From JAVDCA01 sp963819385 (lineage in GTDB: Bacteria; Pseudomonadota; Alphaproteobacteria; Rhizobiales; Xanthobacteraceae), in assembly GCA_963819385.1 (NCBI GenBank), contig CAWFVV010000002.1:434001-498000 (forward strand): 64,000 bases of DNA, in the 5' to 3' direction. The position numbers were made by a program, and so were the translations under genes. This document shows, in pieces, positions 63,915-64,000 of this stretch (positions are counted from its first letter, which is position 1; the number at the start of each line of letters is the position of its first letter). A model generated the notes under the pieces. That model was given only the letters and a program-made list of their open reading frames with translations, ran no database searches and was not told where the DNA came from.

Positions 63915-63963
63915 CGTCACCCTGAGGCGCTCGGCGCAAAGCGCCGAGCCTCGAAGGGCGACG
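63915..63963. repeat. Interspersed palindrome at the window end
   Basis: 'ccgtcaccct..gaggc' and 'gcctcgaagggcgacgg' are near-complementary arms, and the core gctcggcg-caaa-gcgccgagc forms a perfect hairpin. It follows the stop of the binding protein gene and may terminate it. The remaining sequence to 64000 shows nothing. Confidence 0.6.
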
Positions 63964-64000
63964 GCCACCTCCGGTGCCGCTCGCTCGCTTGCGGCACCAC

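Noticed and set aside
1..64000. CRISPR arrays, rRNA or tRNA genes
   Set aside because: No regularly spaced direct repeats with unique spacers were seen; the only tandem arrays are the 15-bp and 60-bp repeats described. No cloverleaf or rRNA-like stretch was noticed in the gaps by reading; a covariance-model scan would settle tRNAs.

Overview
The window is GC-rich DNA from an alphaproteobacterium, most likely a member of the Hyphomicrobiales close to the Bradyrhizobium/Xanthobacter-type families. This rests on the gene families present (Bug and TAXI solute-binding proteins, LapG-type cysteine peptidase, DUF2336 protein, HWE/HisKA_2 kinases, COG3904-like secreted proteins) and on interspersed palindromes of the kind common in that order. 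The assignment is inference; no marker comparison could be run.

Layout. 0-9 kb: cobalt transporter remnant at the edge (cbtA), cutA and nadK (divergent), a secreted metallo-beta-lactamase-fold protein, a response regulator plus HPt protein, a DUF2336 protein, an HWE kinase overlapping its response regulator, and a lytic-transglycosylase-like protein. 9-13 kb: MaoC hydratase with a CitE-like lyase, hisI, folE and an Fe-S scaffold protein. 13-21 kb: three large secreted ClpP/crotonase-fold paralogues interleaved with yidD, a membrane-anchored Sel1-like protein and a TAXI binding protein. 21-31 kb: Bug binding protein, thrS, a HigBA-like toxin-antitoxin pair with a broken toxin frame, nitroreductase and flavin reductase genes, a patatin phospholipase, a CBS protein, a rhomboid protease and a hypothetical gene interrupted by an amber codon. 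31-33.6 kb: PAS protein, double-PilZ protein and LapG-type peptidase, ending at a strong terminator.

33.7-43 kb is transport: a sugar-type ABC operon (two permeases and a Tat-exported binding protein), a glycosyltransferase, and a complete branched-chain-amino-acid-type ABC operon (binding protein, livG, livF, livH, livM). The last operon is riddled with single-base indels although its protein sequence is well preserved piece by piece, so sequence error is more likely than decay. Isolated indels of the same kind occur elsewhere.

43-61.5 kb is accessory in character and visibly less GC-rich in its gaps: a repeat protein, a DUF4344 metallopeptidase, a tandem pair of small secreted proteins, IS5-type transposase and serine recombinase remnants, two large c-di-GMP enzymes (GGDEF-EAL), a glutamate decarboxylase-antiporter operon (gadB-gadC), a response regulator and kinase, and three copies of a small zinc-ribbon gene. 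Two near-identical zinc-ribbon copies lie as direct repeats on either side of gadBC. 61.5-64 kb holds an LLM flavin monooxygenase and a frameshifted substrate-binding protein. I saw no rRNA, tRNA or CRISPR array.

The most distinctive content is the three-paralogue secreted ClpP-like cluster, the gadBC segment bracketed by zinc-ribbon repeats, the palindrome-rich AT tract before the LapG-type peptidase, and a 15-bp tandem array that repeats the livF stop region.
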